Origin: an uncultured Schlesneria sp.
Lineage (GTDB): Bacteria > Planctomycetota > Planctomycetia > Planctomycetales > Planctomycetaceae
Length of the DNA: 64,000 bases
NCBI GenBank assembly: GCA_903834925.1
Contig: CAILLA010000187.1
Location: 1-64,000, forward strand
Direction: 5' to 3'
Below the pieces are notes generated by a model. It did no database searches and had not been told where the DNA came from. It saw only the letters and a program-made list of their open reading frames with translations. Shown piece after piece: positions 36,751 to 46,165 of this stretch; position 1 is the first letter of the stretch, and every line of letters begins with the position of its first letter. The translations under genes and the position numbers were made by a program.

Positions 36751-37773
36751 ATGTCGACGACGTTCAAAGCGTATGCAGCCACTTCAGCCGCTGGAGAATT
36801 AAAGCCGTTTGAATTTGATCCTGGCCCGTTGAAAGAAGATCAGGTCGAAATTGCGGTCGCTTACTGTGGGATCTGCCATTCGGACCTGTCGATGCTCGAC
36901 AACGATTGGGGGTTCAGCCAATACCCCTTTGTCCCAGGACATGAGATTGTCGGAACGATCGTTGCCGCCGGAGACCATGTCAAGAATGTGAAAGTCGGTG
37001 ACCGAGTTGGTCTCGGCTGGTTTTCAGGAAGCTGCATGAGTTGCCAACAATGTCTTTCGGGAAACCACAACCTTTGTACGAATCCGGCAGGTCGCGAGGA
37101 GACAATCCTTGGTCGGCATGGCGGGTTTGCTGATCGAGTTCGTTGTCATTGGGTCTGGGCCACGCCGATACCCGAGGCTGTTGATCCTTCGAAGGCTGGG
37201 CCTTTGTTCTGTGGTGGATTAACCGTCTTCAATCCTCTCGTTCAATTCGACATCAAGCCGACCGATCGTGTTGGGGTGATCGGGATCGGGGGGCTTGGTC
37301 ATATGGCACTCCAGTTTCTCAACAAGTGGGGTTGTGAGGTGATCGCATTCTCATCCAGCGACTCAAAGATTGCAGAAGCGATGAAGCTGGGAGCACATCG
37401 CGTCGTGAATTCTCGCGACGAAAATCAGTTAGCGGCCATCGCGGGAAGCTTAAACCTGATCATCTCGACCGTGAATGTCACGCTGGATTGGCAGGCCTAT
37501 ATCACTTGCCTGGCACCAAAAGGCCGCTTTCACACCGTTGGTGCGATTGCAGAACCGATTTCCGTCACCGCATTTCCGTTGATCATGGGGCAAAAGTCGG
37601 TTTCCGGGTCGCCGCTCGGCAGTCCCACAACGACAAAGCTGATGATCGACTTCTGTGCTCGGCACAACATCGCGCCGGTGACCGAAACATTCCCGATGTC
37701 GAAGGTTAACGACGCCATCGAACACCTTCGCTCGGGTAAAGCGCGATATCGCGTCGTTCTGAAGAATGACTGA
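36751..37773 (+). CDS. Zinc-dependent alcohol dehydrogenase (YahK/cinnamyl type)
   Basis: This 340-residue cytoplasmic medium-chain dehydrogenase oxidises alcohols or reduces aldehydes with NAD(P). ATG 36751 is preferred over the in-frame extension beginning at 36694, since family homology starts at MSTTFKAYAA. Catalytic zinc ligands are Cys39 (AYCGICHSD), the GHE block (VPGHEIVG) and a later Cys. The structural-zinc lobe is CMSCQQCLSGNHNLC. The nucleotide fold is VGVIGIGGLGHMALQF, and the PMSKVNDAIEHLRSGKARYR tail is typical. It resembles the broad-specificity NADP aldehyde reductases YahK/YjgB. It is intact, monocistronic, and ends before REP-like element D. Confidence 0.94.
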   Translation: MSTTFKAYAATSAAGELKPFEFDPGPLKEDQVEIAVAYCGICHSDLSMLDNDWGFSQYPFVPGHEIVGTIVAAGDHVKNVKVGDRVGLGWFSGSCMSCQQCLSGNHNLCTNPAGREETILGRHGGFADRVRCHWVWATPIPEAVDPSKAGPLFCGGLTVFNPLVQFDIKPTDRVGVIGIGGLGHMALQFLNKWGCEVIAFSSSDSKIAEAMKLGAHRVVNSRDENQLAAIAGSLNLIISTVNVTLDWQAYITCLAPKGRFHTVGAIAEPISVTAFPLIMGQKSVSGSPLGSPTTTKLMIDFCARHNIAPVTETFPMSKVNDAIEHLRSGKARYRVVLKND

Positions 37774-37852
37774 AGACTCCGAGGTTATTCGGGGTTGGGT
37801 TGCTTTCCATGGAACACGCGAACCCAGGGCCTTGTCAAATCTCAAGATTCAG

Positions 37853-37949
37853 GTGCCACTGGATGACCGTCTTCGGTCACCCAGTGCTCTTCGATTGCCT
37901 CGAAAATAGGGAAGACACTGCGTCGGAGAAGACTCCGATGCAGTGGCAC
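37853..37949. repeat. REP-like double hairpin D (convergent junction)
   Basis: This is the most regular of the copies (97 bp). It starts GTGCCACTGGATGACCGTC, has spacer arms CAGTGCTCTTCG and GAAGACACTGCG, and ends TCCGATGCAGTGGCAC. It sits between the converging dehydrogenase and PhoH genes. Confidence 0.8.
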
Positions 37950-38040
37950 AAAACCCGAACTTTCTGTCTTGACAACGCACTAGTGCAAAGGCCCGTTAAC
38001 CACGCCCGCAGGGGAGTTGGGGATTCGTTCCCCTTCGGTC

Positions 38041-39381
38041 TTAGAGCAAGTTACTCGCCAATTCTGCCAAGGCAGATCGCTCCCCTTTTTCCAACGTCAC
38101 GTGAGCGTAGATCGGTTGACCGACCATGCGGTTAATCAGATAGCTCAGTCCATTGGAAAGCGAATCGAGATACGGATGATCGATTTGCTGAATGTCGCCC
38201 GTCAACACGATCTTGGTTCCCTCCCCGGCCCGAGTGATGATCGTCTTCACTTCGTGCGGGGTGAGGTTCTGTGCTTCGTCAACGATGAAGAATACACGTT
38301 GCAAACTGCGTCCTCGGATGTAGGCAAGCGGAGTCACTTCCAGCTTGTACTTCACCAGCAGATCATCCAGCTTCGAACGGATATCGGACTCGCCGAGATG
38401 GGCACACATCACCGACAAGTTGTCGTACAACGGCTGCATGTAGGGATCGAGTTTGGCACTAATGTCGCCAGGTAGAAACCCGAGATCACGGTTACTCAAC
38501 GGAACAACTGGTCGCGCCAGCAATGTCTGTCGATAGCGAGACCGGCATTCGAGGGCTGCCGCCATCGCCAGCAAGGTTTTTCCAGAACCCGCTTTTCCGC
38601 CAATTGTCACCAGCTTGATATTGTCGTCCATCAGGGCGCTGAGTGCAAAAGATTGCTCGGCATTACGAGGGGTAACGCCTGCGGCTGTCACCTTTTCGAG
38701 ACGCGAGTATTTTTTCTCGGTGGCATGATAAGTTGCCAGTACGGATTTCGAACCGTTTCGAAGAATAAAGTTTTCGTTGGCGATCGGTTCCTCAACCATT
38801 GGAAGTCGGTCTGTACCAACATATCCGCTGTTGATAAAGAACTCTGAAATCAAATCTGAAGGAAGATCGGTTACCTGACGTTTGCCGGTATAGAGCTTGT
38901 CAAAGCTTTCCACCTTGTCACTGTTATAGTCCTGGGCAGGCAGTCCCATCGACTTTGCCTTCAGTCGCAGATTGGTATCTTTCGTGACCAGGATGACCGA
39001 TCGGGGTCGTTCATGGTCCTGAAGTGTTAGTGAGATATCGAGAATGCGATGATCTGGAGCATCACTGAAGAAGGCTTTTTTCAATGATTCGCCGTGATCT
39101 CCTTTCAGGACAACGCGAATTTTTCCGAGGCCCGGGCCGAGAGATGTTCCTTCATCTGAGAGCACATCACTTGTCAGGTCATCCAGCCGGCGAAGAAACG
39201 CCCGGGCCTGAAAGTTGATGTCTTCGTTCCCTTTTTTGAATCGGTCTAACTCTTCGAGGACCGTAATTGGGACGGCAATATCGTGTTCTTTAAAATTCCA
39301 GAGGCAGCCAGCGTCGTGAAGGATAACGTTCGTATCGAGAACAAACAACTTCGAGCGAATGCTCGGCGTGGATGCCGCCAT
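38041..39381 (-). CDS. PIN-PhoH family ATPase (PhoH2/YlaK-like)
   Basis: This 446-residue cytoplasmic protein joins an N-terminal PIN nuclease domain ([19 protein letters not shown], about 12-150, with the later acidic block [15 protein letters not shown]) to a C-terminal PhoH P-loop ATPase. The ATPase has Walker [18 protein letters not shown], Walker [19 protein letters not shown] and sensor region [10 protein letters not shown]. PhoH2 proteins act as sequence-specific RNA helicase/ribonucleases. ATG 39381 has GGAGG five bases upstream. It is followed at its 3' end by REP-like element D. It is complete and probably functional. Confidence 0.95.
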   Translation of the reverse strand: MAASTPSIRSKLFVLDTNVILHDAGCLWNFKEHDIAVPITVLEELDRFKKGNEDINFQARAFLRRLDDLTSDVLSDEGTSLGPGLGKIRVVLKGDHGESLKKAFFSDAPDHRILDISLTLQDHERPRSVILVTKDTNLRLKAKSMGLPAQDYNSDKVESFDKLYTGKRQVTDLPSDLISEFFINSGYVGTDRLPMVEEPIANENFILRNGSKSVLATYHATEKKYSRLEKVTAAGVTPRNAEQSFALSALMDDNIKLVTIGGKAGSGKTLLAMAAALECRSRYRQTLLARPVVPLSNRDLGFLPGDISAKLDPYMQPLYDNLSVMCAHLGESDIRSKLDDLLVKYKLEVTPLAYIRGRSLQRVFFIVDEAQNLTPHEVKTIITRAGEGTKIVLTGDIQQIDHPYLDSLSNGLSYLINRMVGQPIYAHVTLEKGERSALAELASNLL

Positions 39382-39644
39382 CGAGTCCTCCGTGACTAAA
39401 AGTGATCTGCCGTTATCGGCGGATTCCGAGGATCACCGCTCCAACAGACCAGTCAGGCTGGCCGATGTCGGAAGCCGCGATTACCGCGGAGAAGGTCGTC
39501 CGTGCCATCTAGGGGAACACTAAACTGCAAAGTCGATTCGGTCAATCGAGTCTCTCAATAAATCCGAAGAATTCTCCGTGAAGATTAATAAACAATCGAC
39601 GTCCCTGCAGTGAGCCTTGTCGTGAAACGCTGACTTCCTAGAAC

Positions 39645-40991
39645 TTATTTGACAGCTTCTTGTGCTAAAGAAACGGCTTCAGTGCAGAGTGACTTTGCTT
39701 TCACATCGTCCGGGGCTTCAGCGATCACTCGGATGATTGGCTCGGTATTACTGGCTCGGACCTGAACCCAACGGTCAGGCCAGTCCAGCCGTAGCCCGTC
39801 TCCTTCTGTCGCCGTGGCACTTCCATACGCCGAGCGCAACGCGGCGCACGCGGCGCTGACTCGCTCACGCGGACAATGCAGCTTATCTTTGACAATCGTG
39901 TATTGTGGAAGCGTATCGACCCAATCCGAAAGAGACGTTCGTCGAACGACGAGCCCATCCAGTACATAGGCCATGCTGACGAAACTGTCGCGGACAAAAC
40001 CGACCTGCGGTTCAATCACTCCGCCATTCCCTTCACCGCCAATCAAGGCGTGAACTTCCTGCATTTTTGCCACCACATTGGCTTCACCAACATGCGAACG
40101 ATGAAACGCACATCCGTATTTCCCAGCCAGATCCGCCGTGACACGGCTTGTCGAACCGTTAACAACAACAGGCCCTTTTTTGCGCGACAAGACATGGTCG
40201 ACGGCGAGTGCCAGAGTCAATTCTTCCCCGATGTAACGCCCGGTATTATCGACGATGGCCAGTCGGTCTGCGTCCGGGTCTTGAGCAAACCCGACGTCCG
40301 CCCCGTGCTCCGTGACAGCGGCCATTAGCGTTTTCAGATTGTCCCTCAATGGCTCGGCGGGATGTTCAAATTGACCGTCGGCAACGCCCCCCATCACGAC
40401 AACGTCGCAGCCGAGTTCGCGAAGTAACTGCGGGCCCAGAATACTTCCTGAACCGTGATTACAATCGAGTACGACTTTGAACTTTCTCGATCGAATTGCA
40501 GCGACGTCAACCAGCTTGAAAACTCGTCTTTGATGTTCGCTGTTGGGGTCGTCCACGATCTGGACCGAACCAAGACCTGACCATGGTCGATAAGTGGGCG
40601 AGCCGTTGATGACAGCCAACAGTCGTTCGCCCGTTTCCTTATCAAAAACCGAACCCTGAGGCGAAAACGGCTTAAGGCCATTCCACTCAATTGGGTTGTG
40701 GCTGGCCGTCAGCTGTAATCCTCCAGCGGCACCGAGAGCTGTAACCATCACTCCGCACGTTGGCGTCGAAGCAATTCCCAGGTCCAGTACTTTACAGCCA
40801 GTCGCAGTTAGACCGGCGACAACGGCGTGACGCAACATTTCGCCCGTCGAACGACCGTCGCGGGAAAGGACCACCGTCCCGCCATTGACGATGGTCCCCA
40901 AAGACGCGGCAAATCGAGTGACATACTCGGGATCTAACCCATCTCCAACAATCCCGCGTAGACCGGAAATACTAAGAATCCGCTCCGACAT
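39645..40991 (-). CDS. glmM: Phosphoglucosamine mutase-type phosphohexomutase
   Basis: This 448-residue alpha-D-phosphohexomutase is of standard length. GlmM converts glucosamine-6-phosphate to glucosamine-1-phosphate for UDP-GlcNAc synthesis. ATG 40991 (AAGGA upstream, about seven bases away) begins SERILSISGLRGIVG; the long upstream frame extension overlaps the next gene and is rejected. The phosphoserine loop is LTASHNPIEWNG with Ser97, the metal loop is DPDADR at 238-243, the sugar loop is GGEGNGGV, and the phosphate-binding RASNTEPIIRV is near the C-terminus. Phosphomannomutase activity cannot be excluded. It lies 13 bases downstream of the phospholipase-like gene and may be co-transcribed with it. 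Confidence 0.9.
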   Translation of the reverse strand: MSERILSISGLRGIVGDGLDPEYVTRFAASLGTIVNGGTVVLSRDGRSTGEMLRHAVVAGLTATGCKVLDLGIASTPTCGVMVTALGAAGGLQLTASHNPIEWNGLKPFSPQGSVFDKETGERLLAVINGSPTYRPWSGLGSVQIVDDPNSEHQRRVFKLVDVAAIRSRKFKVVLDCNHGSGSILGPQLLRELGCDVVVMGGVADGQFEHPAEPLRDNLKTLMAAVTEHGADVGFAQDPDADRLAIVDNTGRYIGEELTLALAVDHVLSRKKGPVVVNGSTSRVTADLAGKYGCAFHRSHVGEANVVAKMQEVHALIGGEGNGGVIEPQVGFVRDSFVSMAYVLDGLVVRRTSLSDWVDTLPQYTIVKDKLHCPRERVSAACAALRSAYGSATATEGDGLRLDWPDRWVQVRASNTEPIIRVIAEAPDDVKAKSLCTEAVSLAQEAVK

Positions 40992-41004
40992 TTCGATTCC
41001 TTGT

Positions 41005-41349
41005 CTATCGATACATACTGCCGCCGAATAACCGTGCGGTGTTGTAATAGAAACGAGCCTTCCGGTAACAGGCTCGCGGGTTTGAAGAACAGTTGCACGC
41101 AGCTTCCATGTTACAGAGGAACTGCCGATCGCACTCGCTACGCGAGAAGCCGCTTCCCGTATAGCAAGCATCGTGAGCTGCACAGGCAGGGCGAAAATCG
41201 GCCCCGTAAAAGCCCTGAGGGATCATACGGTTTCCACCGATTGGATTTCCGGGTCCACACGGACGCCAGGGAGGACACTCCGCCTGTGCTGAGACACAAT
41301 TGGCAAAAAAAAACAACGCCAAAACCGACGCCACTTGAATCGTTCGCAT
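41005..41349 (-). CDS. Small secreted phospholipase A2-like protein
   Basis: This 114-residue protein begins at ATG 41349 with GAGGTGA about five bases upstream, followed by the signal peptide VLALFFFANCVSAQA. The mature part is rich in cysteine and contains CAAHDACYTG (56-65), matching the PLA2 active-site motif in which the His-Asp pair, here His59 and Asp60, supports catalysis and calcium binding. A later cysteine-spaced helix (CDRQFLCNMEAAC) fits the second disulfide-linked helix. The calcium loop (PCGPGNPIGG) is plausible but atypical. It is followed 13 bases later by glmM. Lipid hydrolysis is inferred, not certain. Confidence 0.8.
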   Translation of the reverse strand: MRTIQVASVLALFFFANCVSAQAECPPWRPCGPGNPIGGNRMIPQGFYGADFRPACAAHDACYTGSGFSRSECDRQFLCNMEAACNCSSNPRACYRKARFYYNTARLFGGSMYR

Positions 41350-41505
41350 TATCTCACCTCGAAATTTTTGAGTTACTACAAATCGAAGTCCCCAAATTGT
41401 TGGGGGCACTCCCTTTCCAGGCGGGATCGTGGCAGCTCAGGCAAATAATTTCAAGTTGCGCAAACTTTTCCGATGAGGCTTTCTGGGTTGTCTTTGTCGC
41501 GCCAA

Positions 41506-42972
41506 TTACGACGAAGCGGTTCCAATCTCTGCTTCCGGCGGTCGATAAAACAAGGCGACAGGGAGCATCAGCACTGCGGCAAGGCCAAACAACGATGCAT
41601 AAGGGAGCATTAGCCAGTCAACAAGAACGATCCGGCCCAGAAAACAAACGCCTCCTGCGGAAGCGATTCCGATCCAGTTGATCAGGTTGTTCGCACCGAT
41701 GATTCGTCCCTTTTGCTCTGAGGGAGCGGTCGATTGCAGGTACACCTGCAACGGAACACTATAGAAACCGGCAAACAATCCGACCGAGATCAATGCCATT
41801 GCACTGCCGTATGGGCCCAGCAGTGTTCCCCGAAAGAAACGCTCGGTCGTGTTTGCGAGTTGTGGAGATTTTGGATCATTTACCGTTGGATGGGTCGCAT
41901 CACTTCCCGATACCGTTGCCTCGACGGCATTGCCGGCAACGTCCGGTTTGACTTCGCTATCAGCCTTGGATTGTACACGCTGTTTTAACTCACGGATTTC
42001 TTCCCGAACGAGATTCCAACCGGGGCCGGGTAGCGCCAGAAGCAACAGGCTTAACGTAATCCCCCACGCTCCGGTTCGTACCATCCAGCCACGAACGCGA
42101 TCTTTTGACAAGATTCCGGCAACCACACAACCAACGGCAATTCCAACCCCAGTCGTCGCGGCAAGGACACCAGTGATCAGATCATTCAAATGAAACTGTT
42201 CTTTCCCCAAAGCATTGATCGCCGGAGGATAGATAGTTCCACCCACGAACCAGAACACGGACGACATTAATAACACGCCAAAGAGTTTTGGCTGATCCCG
42301 AAGCAAGCCCCTTGTCTCTGGCGCAATCAAAAGGGACGACGTATCAAATTTCAGGCTCGGTTGAGCCACCGGCGTTGGACGTACCGCCAGCGACGTTAAC
42401 AACCCCATGATGGAAATGACCAGGCATGGCATACTCGCCAGCCAAAGCGTCTCTGGAAAAAAATGCTTCGCTGTCCCTGCGGCCGTCAATCCGAAAATGA
42501 TCGCAAGAAACGTCGCCATCAGCATCATTCCATTCGCACGAGGCAAGTCTTCTGCACGAAGCATTTCCGGCAGTATCCCGTATTTTGATGGACCGAAGAA
42601 CGCACTGTGAGCTCCCATCAGACACAGGACCGCCAATAAAAAAGGCAAGCTGTGTGCCAGGAACCCAATCATTCCCAGCAACACGATGACAACCTCAGCC
42701 AGTTTGCACAGGACGATGATCGTTCGTTTGCTGAATCGATCCGACAGGAACCCGGCATATCCCGAGATTGCGATAAACGGGATCGAAAACAAGACGAGTC
42801 CCAATCCTTGTAAATCTCGACCACCCTGACTTGCCTGATCAAGACAATCAAGCATCACAAGCTGTTTAAACAGATTATCGTTGAACGCTCCGAAAAACTG
42901 AGTCAGATTGAGCCCCCAGAAGCTGCGATCTTGCAACAATGGCTTTCGGTCGTCATGAGATTCAGTCGTCAT
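41506..42972 (-). CDS. MFS transporter (LplT/AmpG-like group)
   Basis: This 488-residue major facilitator has about twelve hydrophobic segments. It starts at ATG 42972, which has AAGG eight bases upstream; GTG 42978 is too close to that site. The N-terminal block GLNLTQFFGAFNDNLFKQ is characteristic of the LplT (lysophospholipid) branch, and GYAGFLSDRFSKRTII is the inter-helix 2-3 loop. A central hydrophilic loop of about 65 residues (about 325-390) is longer than usual. Lysophospholipid transport would fit the phospholipase A2-like gene 156 bases downstream, but this is only a contextual inference. Confidence 0.88.
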   Translation of the reverse strand: MTTESHDDRKPLLQDRSFWGLNLTQFFGAFNDNLFKQLVMLDCLDQASQGGRDLQGLGLVLFSIPFIAISGYAGFLSDRFSKRTIIVLCKLAEVVIVLLGMIGFLAHSLPFLLAVLCLMGAHSAFFGPSKYGILPEMLRAEDLPRANGMMLMATFLAIIFGLTAAGTAKHFFPETLWLASMPCLVISIMGLLTSLAVRPTPVAQPSLKFDTSSLLIAPETRGLLRDQPKLFGVLLMSSVFWFVGGTIYPPAINALGKEQFHLNDLITGVLAATTGVGIAVGCVVAGILSKDRVRGWMVRTGAWGITLSLLLLALPGPGWNLVREEIRELKQRVQSKADSEVKPDVAGNAVEATVSGSDATHPTVNDPKSPQLANTTERFFRGTLLGPYGSAMALISVGLFAGFYSVPLQVYLQSTAPSEQKGRIIGANNLINWIGIASAGGVCFLGRIVLVDWLMLPYASLFGLAAVLMLPVALFYRPPEAEIGTASS

Positions 42973-43128
42973 CGTCACGGCCTTCTGACAAAACGTCGTT
43001 TTAACGAAATTCTGCGATCAATTGAACTGGATTCTTGCAGGATGTTGAGAACGAGGATAGCCATTCTTGTGAATCTCGATTGTCAAACTTTAGAACACCA
43101 GTTTACGATGCTATATGATGAAGATAGC

Positions 43129-43194
43129 GCGGGTAGCACCCGCAGCTCAACGGGAGAGCGAGACTTCTCACGAGCTGCTGATTCGATGTGTGCA
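43129..43194 (+). other. tRNA-like remnant in a divergent promoter region
   Basis: The stretch starts with a hairpin GCGGGT-AGC-ACCCGC and continues with AGCTCAACGGGAGAGCGAGA, a textbook tRNA D-arm. It then reads ACTTCTCA (an anticodon-loop-like segment) and GATTCGATG (a T-loop-like segment). The stems do not pair properly, so it is not a functional tRNA. It may be a worn tRNA 5' part. It lies in the 308-base gap between the divergent MFS and zinc-ribbon genes. Confidence 0.25.
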
Positions 43195-43280
43195 TTTTTG
43201 TGACTGGGCGAGCGTCTCGCACTCCCTTCGTCAAATCGTCATTTGCAACAGAATTCGTAGCCGCGAACGGTAATAATAAG

Positions 43281-45188
43281 ATGTCGATCCAAATCCCCTG
43301 TCCCAATTGCGGTTGCGAGCTCAAGTTGCCCGATCGCAGCTTACTGGGCAGAAAAGGCAAATGTCCTAAATGTACCCATACATTCATTCTGGAAGAACCA
43401 CCCGTCGTCGCTTTGGAACTCGCAAATCCAGAACCCGTGACTTCCGTGGCAAATTCTCCTTCTGTAACGAATAGCACGCCACCATTTTTTGATATCAACC
43501 AGCCAACAAAACCGTCTCAAGCGGCTGCGAAAGAACCACAGTCGTCTGGCATCGGCATCTCACCTGACCTGGCTGATCTTGACCGAATCGTTAAACCCAA
43601 AGGAACCGCTGAACGACTGAAAGAGCTTCAGAGAAAGAGTGCGCGACAGCGCAATATCGGATTGGCAATCGCTGCTGCGTCGGCGGCGTTAATCGGTGGG
43701 TTCATGATGTTCGGCCCGCAACCCGCAGGGAAGAAAACTGGTACGCAGACGGCTGGAACGGAGTGTATCACCGATCCAGCAATTAATGAAGATCCTGGCC
43801 AGGCTCCGGTGACGGGTTTTGCGAATCCGGTTTCACCCACCAAAGGGAAACCGATTCAACTGCAGTATATTCCTTTTGGAACACAGATCGTGCTGAATCT
43901 GCATCCAGCCGAACTTTGGAAGTCCGGAAGCGTGGGTGAAGAAATTCGAAGTTGCGTTCCCCCGCTCGCAACTCTCGTCGAAACCATTTTGAACGATTTA
44001 TTCCAGCGCAAGCCCGAACAGGTCGAAGAATTGATGATCTGTCTTCTTCCGGGAATACGAGGGAGCATGCCTGAAATTGCAGCCGTCGCACACATGGTCG
44101 ACGAGCAGAAACGCAGCCAGTTGATCGATCAGTTCGGTCAGCGAATTGAAATGGATGGACAACCGGTTTTTATTAAAGGCGACCGGGCTTACATGATCGT
44201 TGATGAGAAAACGCTTGTGGTCTGTCCCAAAAGTCAGGCTTCGGAGATGGTCGAGGCAATCAAGAAACGACATCCGATCGAACAGATCGACCCACTGCTT
44301 CCGATGACCGATCGTGATCGACACATCACTGTGATTTTTACACCGTTGACACTCAGTCTTCAGGAAACATGGTTCGTAGAAAATGTTCGTCCGTTTGTCA
44401 AGAACTCACTCGACTGGCTGGGTGAAGAGGTCGAGACGGTTTCATGGAGTTTTCATCTGACCGATGAACAATTCTATTCCGAAATCCTTTTACGAGGTAA
44501 AGCCGGGGTCGGGAAGAATTCGGCGAAAAAGCTTGAGCAGGACTTTAAGACCAAACTCGCAGGATTGGCCGAAATCCTACTCCCGCATTTCCAACAGATG
44601 AATCCTCAAGAACAGGGGAAGCGAATGGTGATTGGTCGTGTTCCCGCAATGGTCGAAGTCTTTTCGCTCGCGACAATCGTTAATCACGGTCCGCAATACG
44701 TGCAGTTGATCACCCCGTTACCCGACAAAGCCGCTCCGAATCTGGCGGCGGGAACTTTTCTCGCGTGGGACGAATCGACACGAACCGATTTTTCAAAAGC
44801 CAAAGCGAAAACGCCCACTCAAGAAGGCCTATCAGTACCTGACATGGTCGCAGACCGGTTGAAAATGAAAATCGACGTCGATTTCCGAAACACGGAGATG
44901 CACGAAGCGTTTGCGTTCATCGGGGGTGAAATCAAAACACCGATCACGCTCGATGGTGACGCGCTCAAACTTGGTGGCTTCACGAAAAACATTAAACAGT
45001 CGTTCAAAATGGATGCCGCAAGACCTCAAGATATTTTCATGGAGATCATTAAAGTGTGTAAAGGACTCGGCCCAAAGCCGGAGGCCACAATGGTGATTGT
45101 TGTCGACGAATCAAAGAAAGACATCTTGGTGACGACGCTTTCAACCGCAAACGAAAAAGGACTAAAGCCGTTCGATCTCTCAAAATAG
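43281..45188 (+). CDS. Zinc-ribbon membrane protein with secretin-N-like C-terminus
   Basis: This 635-residue protein, from ATG 43281 (the upstream frame is non-homologous), has an MJ0042-type zinc ribbon with CPNC at 7-10 and CPKC at 28-31. A linker follows, then one membrane helix (IGLAIAAASAALIGGFMMFG, about 128-148). A large extracytoplasmic region includes IPFGTQIVLNLHPAELW and several alpha/beta blocks. The last ~110 residues (MKIDVDFRNTEMHEAFAFIG, KTPITLDGDALKLGG) resemble the STN/secretin short N-terminal fold. No function is known. The next gene encodes a smaller protein of the same design, 35 bases downstream, so co-transcription is likely. Confidence 0.85.
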   Translation: MSIQIPCPNCGCELKLPDRSLLGRKGKCPKCTHTFILEEPPVVALELANPEPVTSVANSPSVTNSTPPFFDINQPTKPSQAAAKEPQSSGIGISPDLADLDRIVKPKGTAERLKELQRKSARQRNIGLAIAAASAALIGGFMMFGPQPAGKKTGTQTAGTECITDPAINEDPGQAPVTGFANPVSPTKGKPIQLQYIPFGTQIVLNLHPAELWKSGSVGEEIRSCVPPLATLVETILNDLFQRKPEQVEELMICLLPGIRGSMPEIAAVAHMVDEQKRSQLIDQFGQRIEMDGQPVFIKGDRAYMIVDEKTLVVCPKSQASEMVEAIKKRHPIEQIDPLLPMTDRDRHITVIFTPLTLSLQETWFVENVRPFVKNSLDWLGEEVETVSWSFHLTDEQFYSEILLRGKAGVGKNSAKKLEQDFKTKLAGLAEILLPHFQQMNPQEQGKRMVIGRVPAMVEVFSLATIVNHGPQYVQLITPLPDKAAPNLAAGTFLAWDESTRTDFSKAKAKTPTQEGLSVPDMVADRLKMKIDVDFRNTEMHEAFAFIGGEIKTPITLDGDALKLGGFTKNIKQSFKMDAARPQDIFMEIIKVCKGLGPKPEATMVIVVDESKKDILVTTLSTANEKGLKPFDLSK

Positions 45189-45223
45189 CAGCTTTTCAAA
45201 ATTCCTCATTCGGTCCCTATACC

Positions 45224-46129
45224 ATGTCTGGTCGTTGCTCATGCCCTGATTGCGGAACAATCCTTCGGATTCGTGATCGGTCGTTTGCCGGCCGACGCGT
45301 CAATTGTCCGGAGTGTAAGACAGCGCTCAGGATTTCGAACCAGAACGAGCACGGCGATTTTGTCGCACGAAAATTGACCCCCGACGAACTCGCCAGTCCA
45401 GATCAGACTCGTCGCGGCAAAACCAATCCGCCCGACAAGATTCCTGTGCCGACTCCACCAGCTCGATCATTCATTGGCAAGATCATTGATTCACCGCTGA
45501 CGGCGGCATGGCTGCTTGCGATTGCGATTTCCACACTGGTTGCGGTTTTGGCTCTCGCACCGAAGCATCGATTCGCCCCGCGCCCGTCTCCCACATCGAA
45601 CGGTAATGATGTCGCGGTTGAGTTACCCAAAATCCAGGCTTCGGAAAAGAACGAGGCTGTCGAACCCGTTGAAGCGGCTTCGATCGACATACAAACGCCA
45701 GACACGCCAACCAAAAGTGATCAAGAGATCATCAGCATCTCGGCCCTGGAACCGGCGAATCTGGATATTCCGATACCAGACCCTTCCTTGGGAATTGCAC
45801 CCGAAGCAAAACAAGAGCAACCTGCCGTTGTTGTTGTTCCTTTTCCTCCCCACAAACCGGTCAAAGAAAGTCTGATGCTCGAACTCGATGAATACAAACA
45901 AACGAAACCCGTCAGTCGGCGTGAACTGATTGTCACCACACTGCACGAACTCCTCGACGCACCAATCGAATTCGACGCGGACGAGCTTGGCGCAGACGAA
46001 CTCGATAAAAAGATCACGTTCGAAATTGATAAAAAGATCTCGATTGGAGACCTTATCAAAGCGGTCACGGAACCTGCTGGATGGCGGATTGAAATTGAAC
46101 CAACCGGGCTACGCATCCGGCGAAAATAG
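45224..46129 (+). CDS. Short zinc-ribbon/TM/STN-like protein
   Basis: This 301-residue protein repeats the layout of its upstream neighbour in miniature. It has a zinc ribbon with CSCPDC at about 5-9 and CPEC at 27-30, then a single membrane helix (AAWLLAIAISTLVAVLALA, about 92-112). An acidic proline-rich linker follows, then a C-terminal STN-like domain (PIEFDADELGADELDKKITF, ISIGDLIKAVTEPAGWRIEI). In other proteins such domains form the first periplasmic module of secretins or TonB-dependent receptors. The DUF1501 gene begins 36 bases later. Function unknown; it probably works with both neighbours. Confidence 0.82.
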   Translation: MSGRCSCPDCGTILRIRDRSFAGRRVNCPECKTALRISNQNEHGDFVARKLTPDELASPDQTRRGKTNPPDKIPVPTPPARSFIGKIIDSPLTAAWLLAIAISTLVAVLALAPKHRFAPRPSPTSNGNDVAVELPKIQASEKNEAVEPVEAASIDIQTPDTPTKSDQEIISISALEPANLDIPIPDPSLGIAPEAKQEQPAVVVVPFPPHKPVKESLMLELDEYKQTKPVSRRELIVTTLHELLDAPIEFDADELGADELDKKITFEIDKKISIGDLIKAVTEPAGWRIEIEPTGLRIRRK

Positions 46130-46165
46130 TCGTTCATTGTGCTCCCAACGCTCGGAGAAAAACAG

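Noticed and set aside
40992-41183. 64-codon N-terminal extension of GlmM
   Set aside because: It is a shadow of the PLA2-like gene in another frame. ATG 40991 matches the family start.
41001-41681. 226-codon plus-strand frame
   Set aside because: It spans the antisense of three real gene ends (GlmM leader, PLA2-like, MFS) and has no protein-like features.
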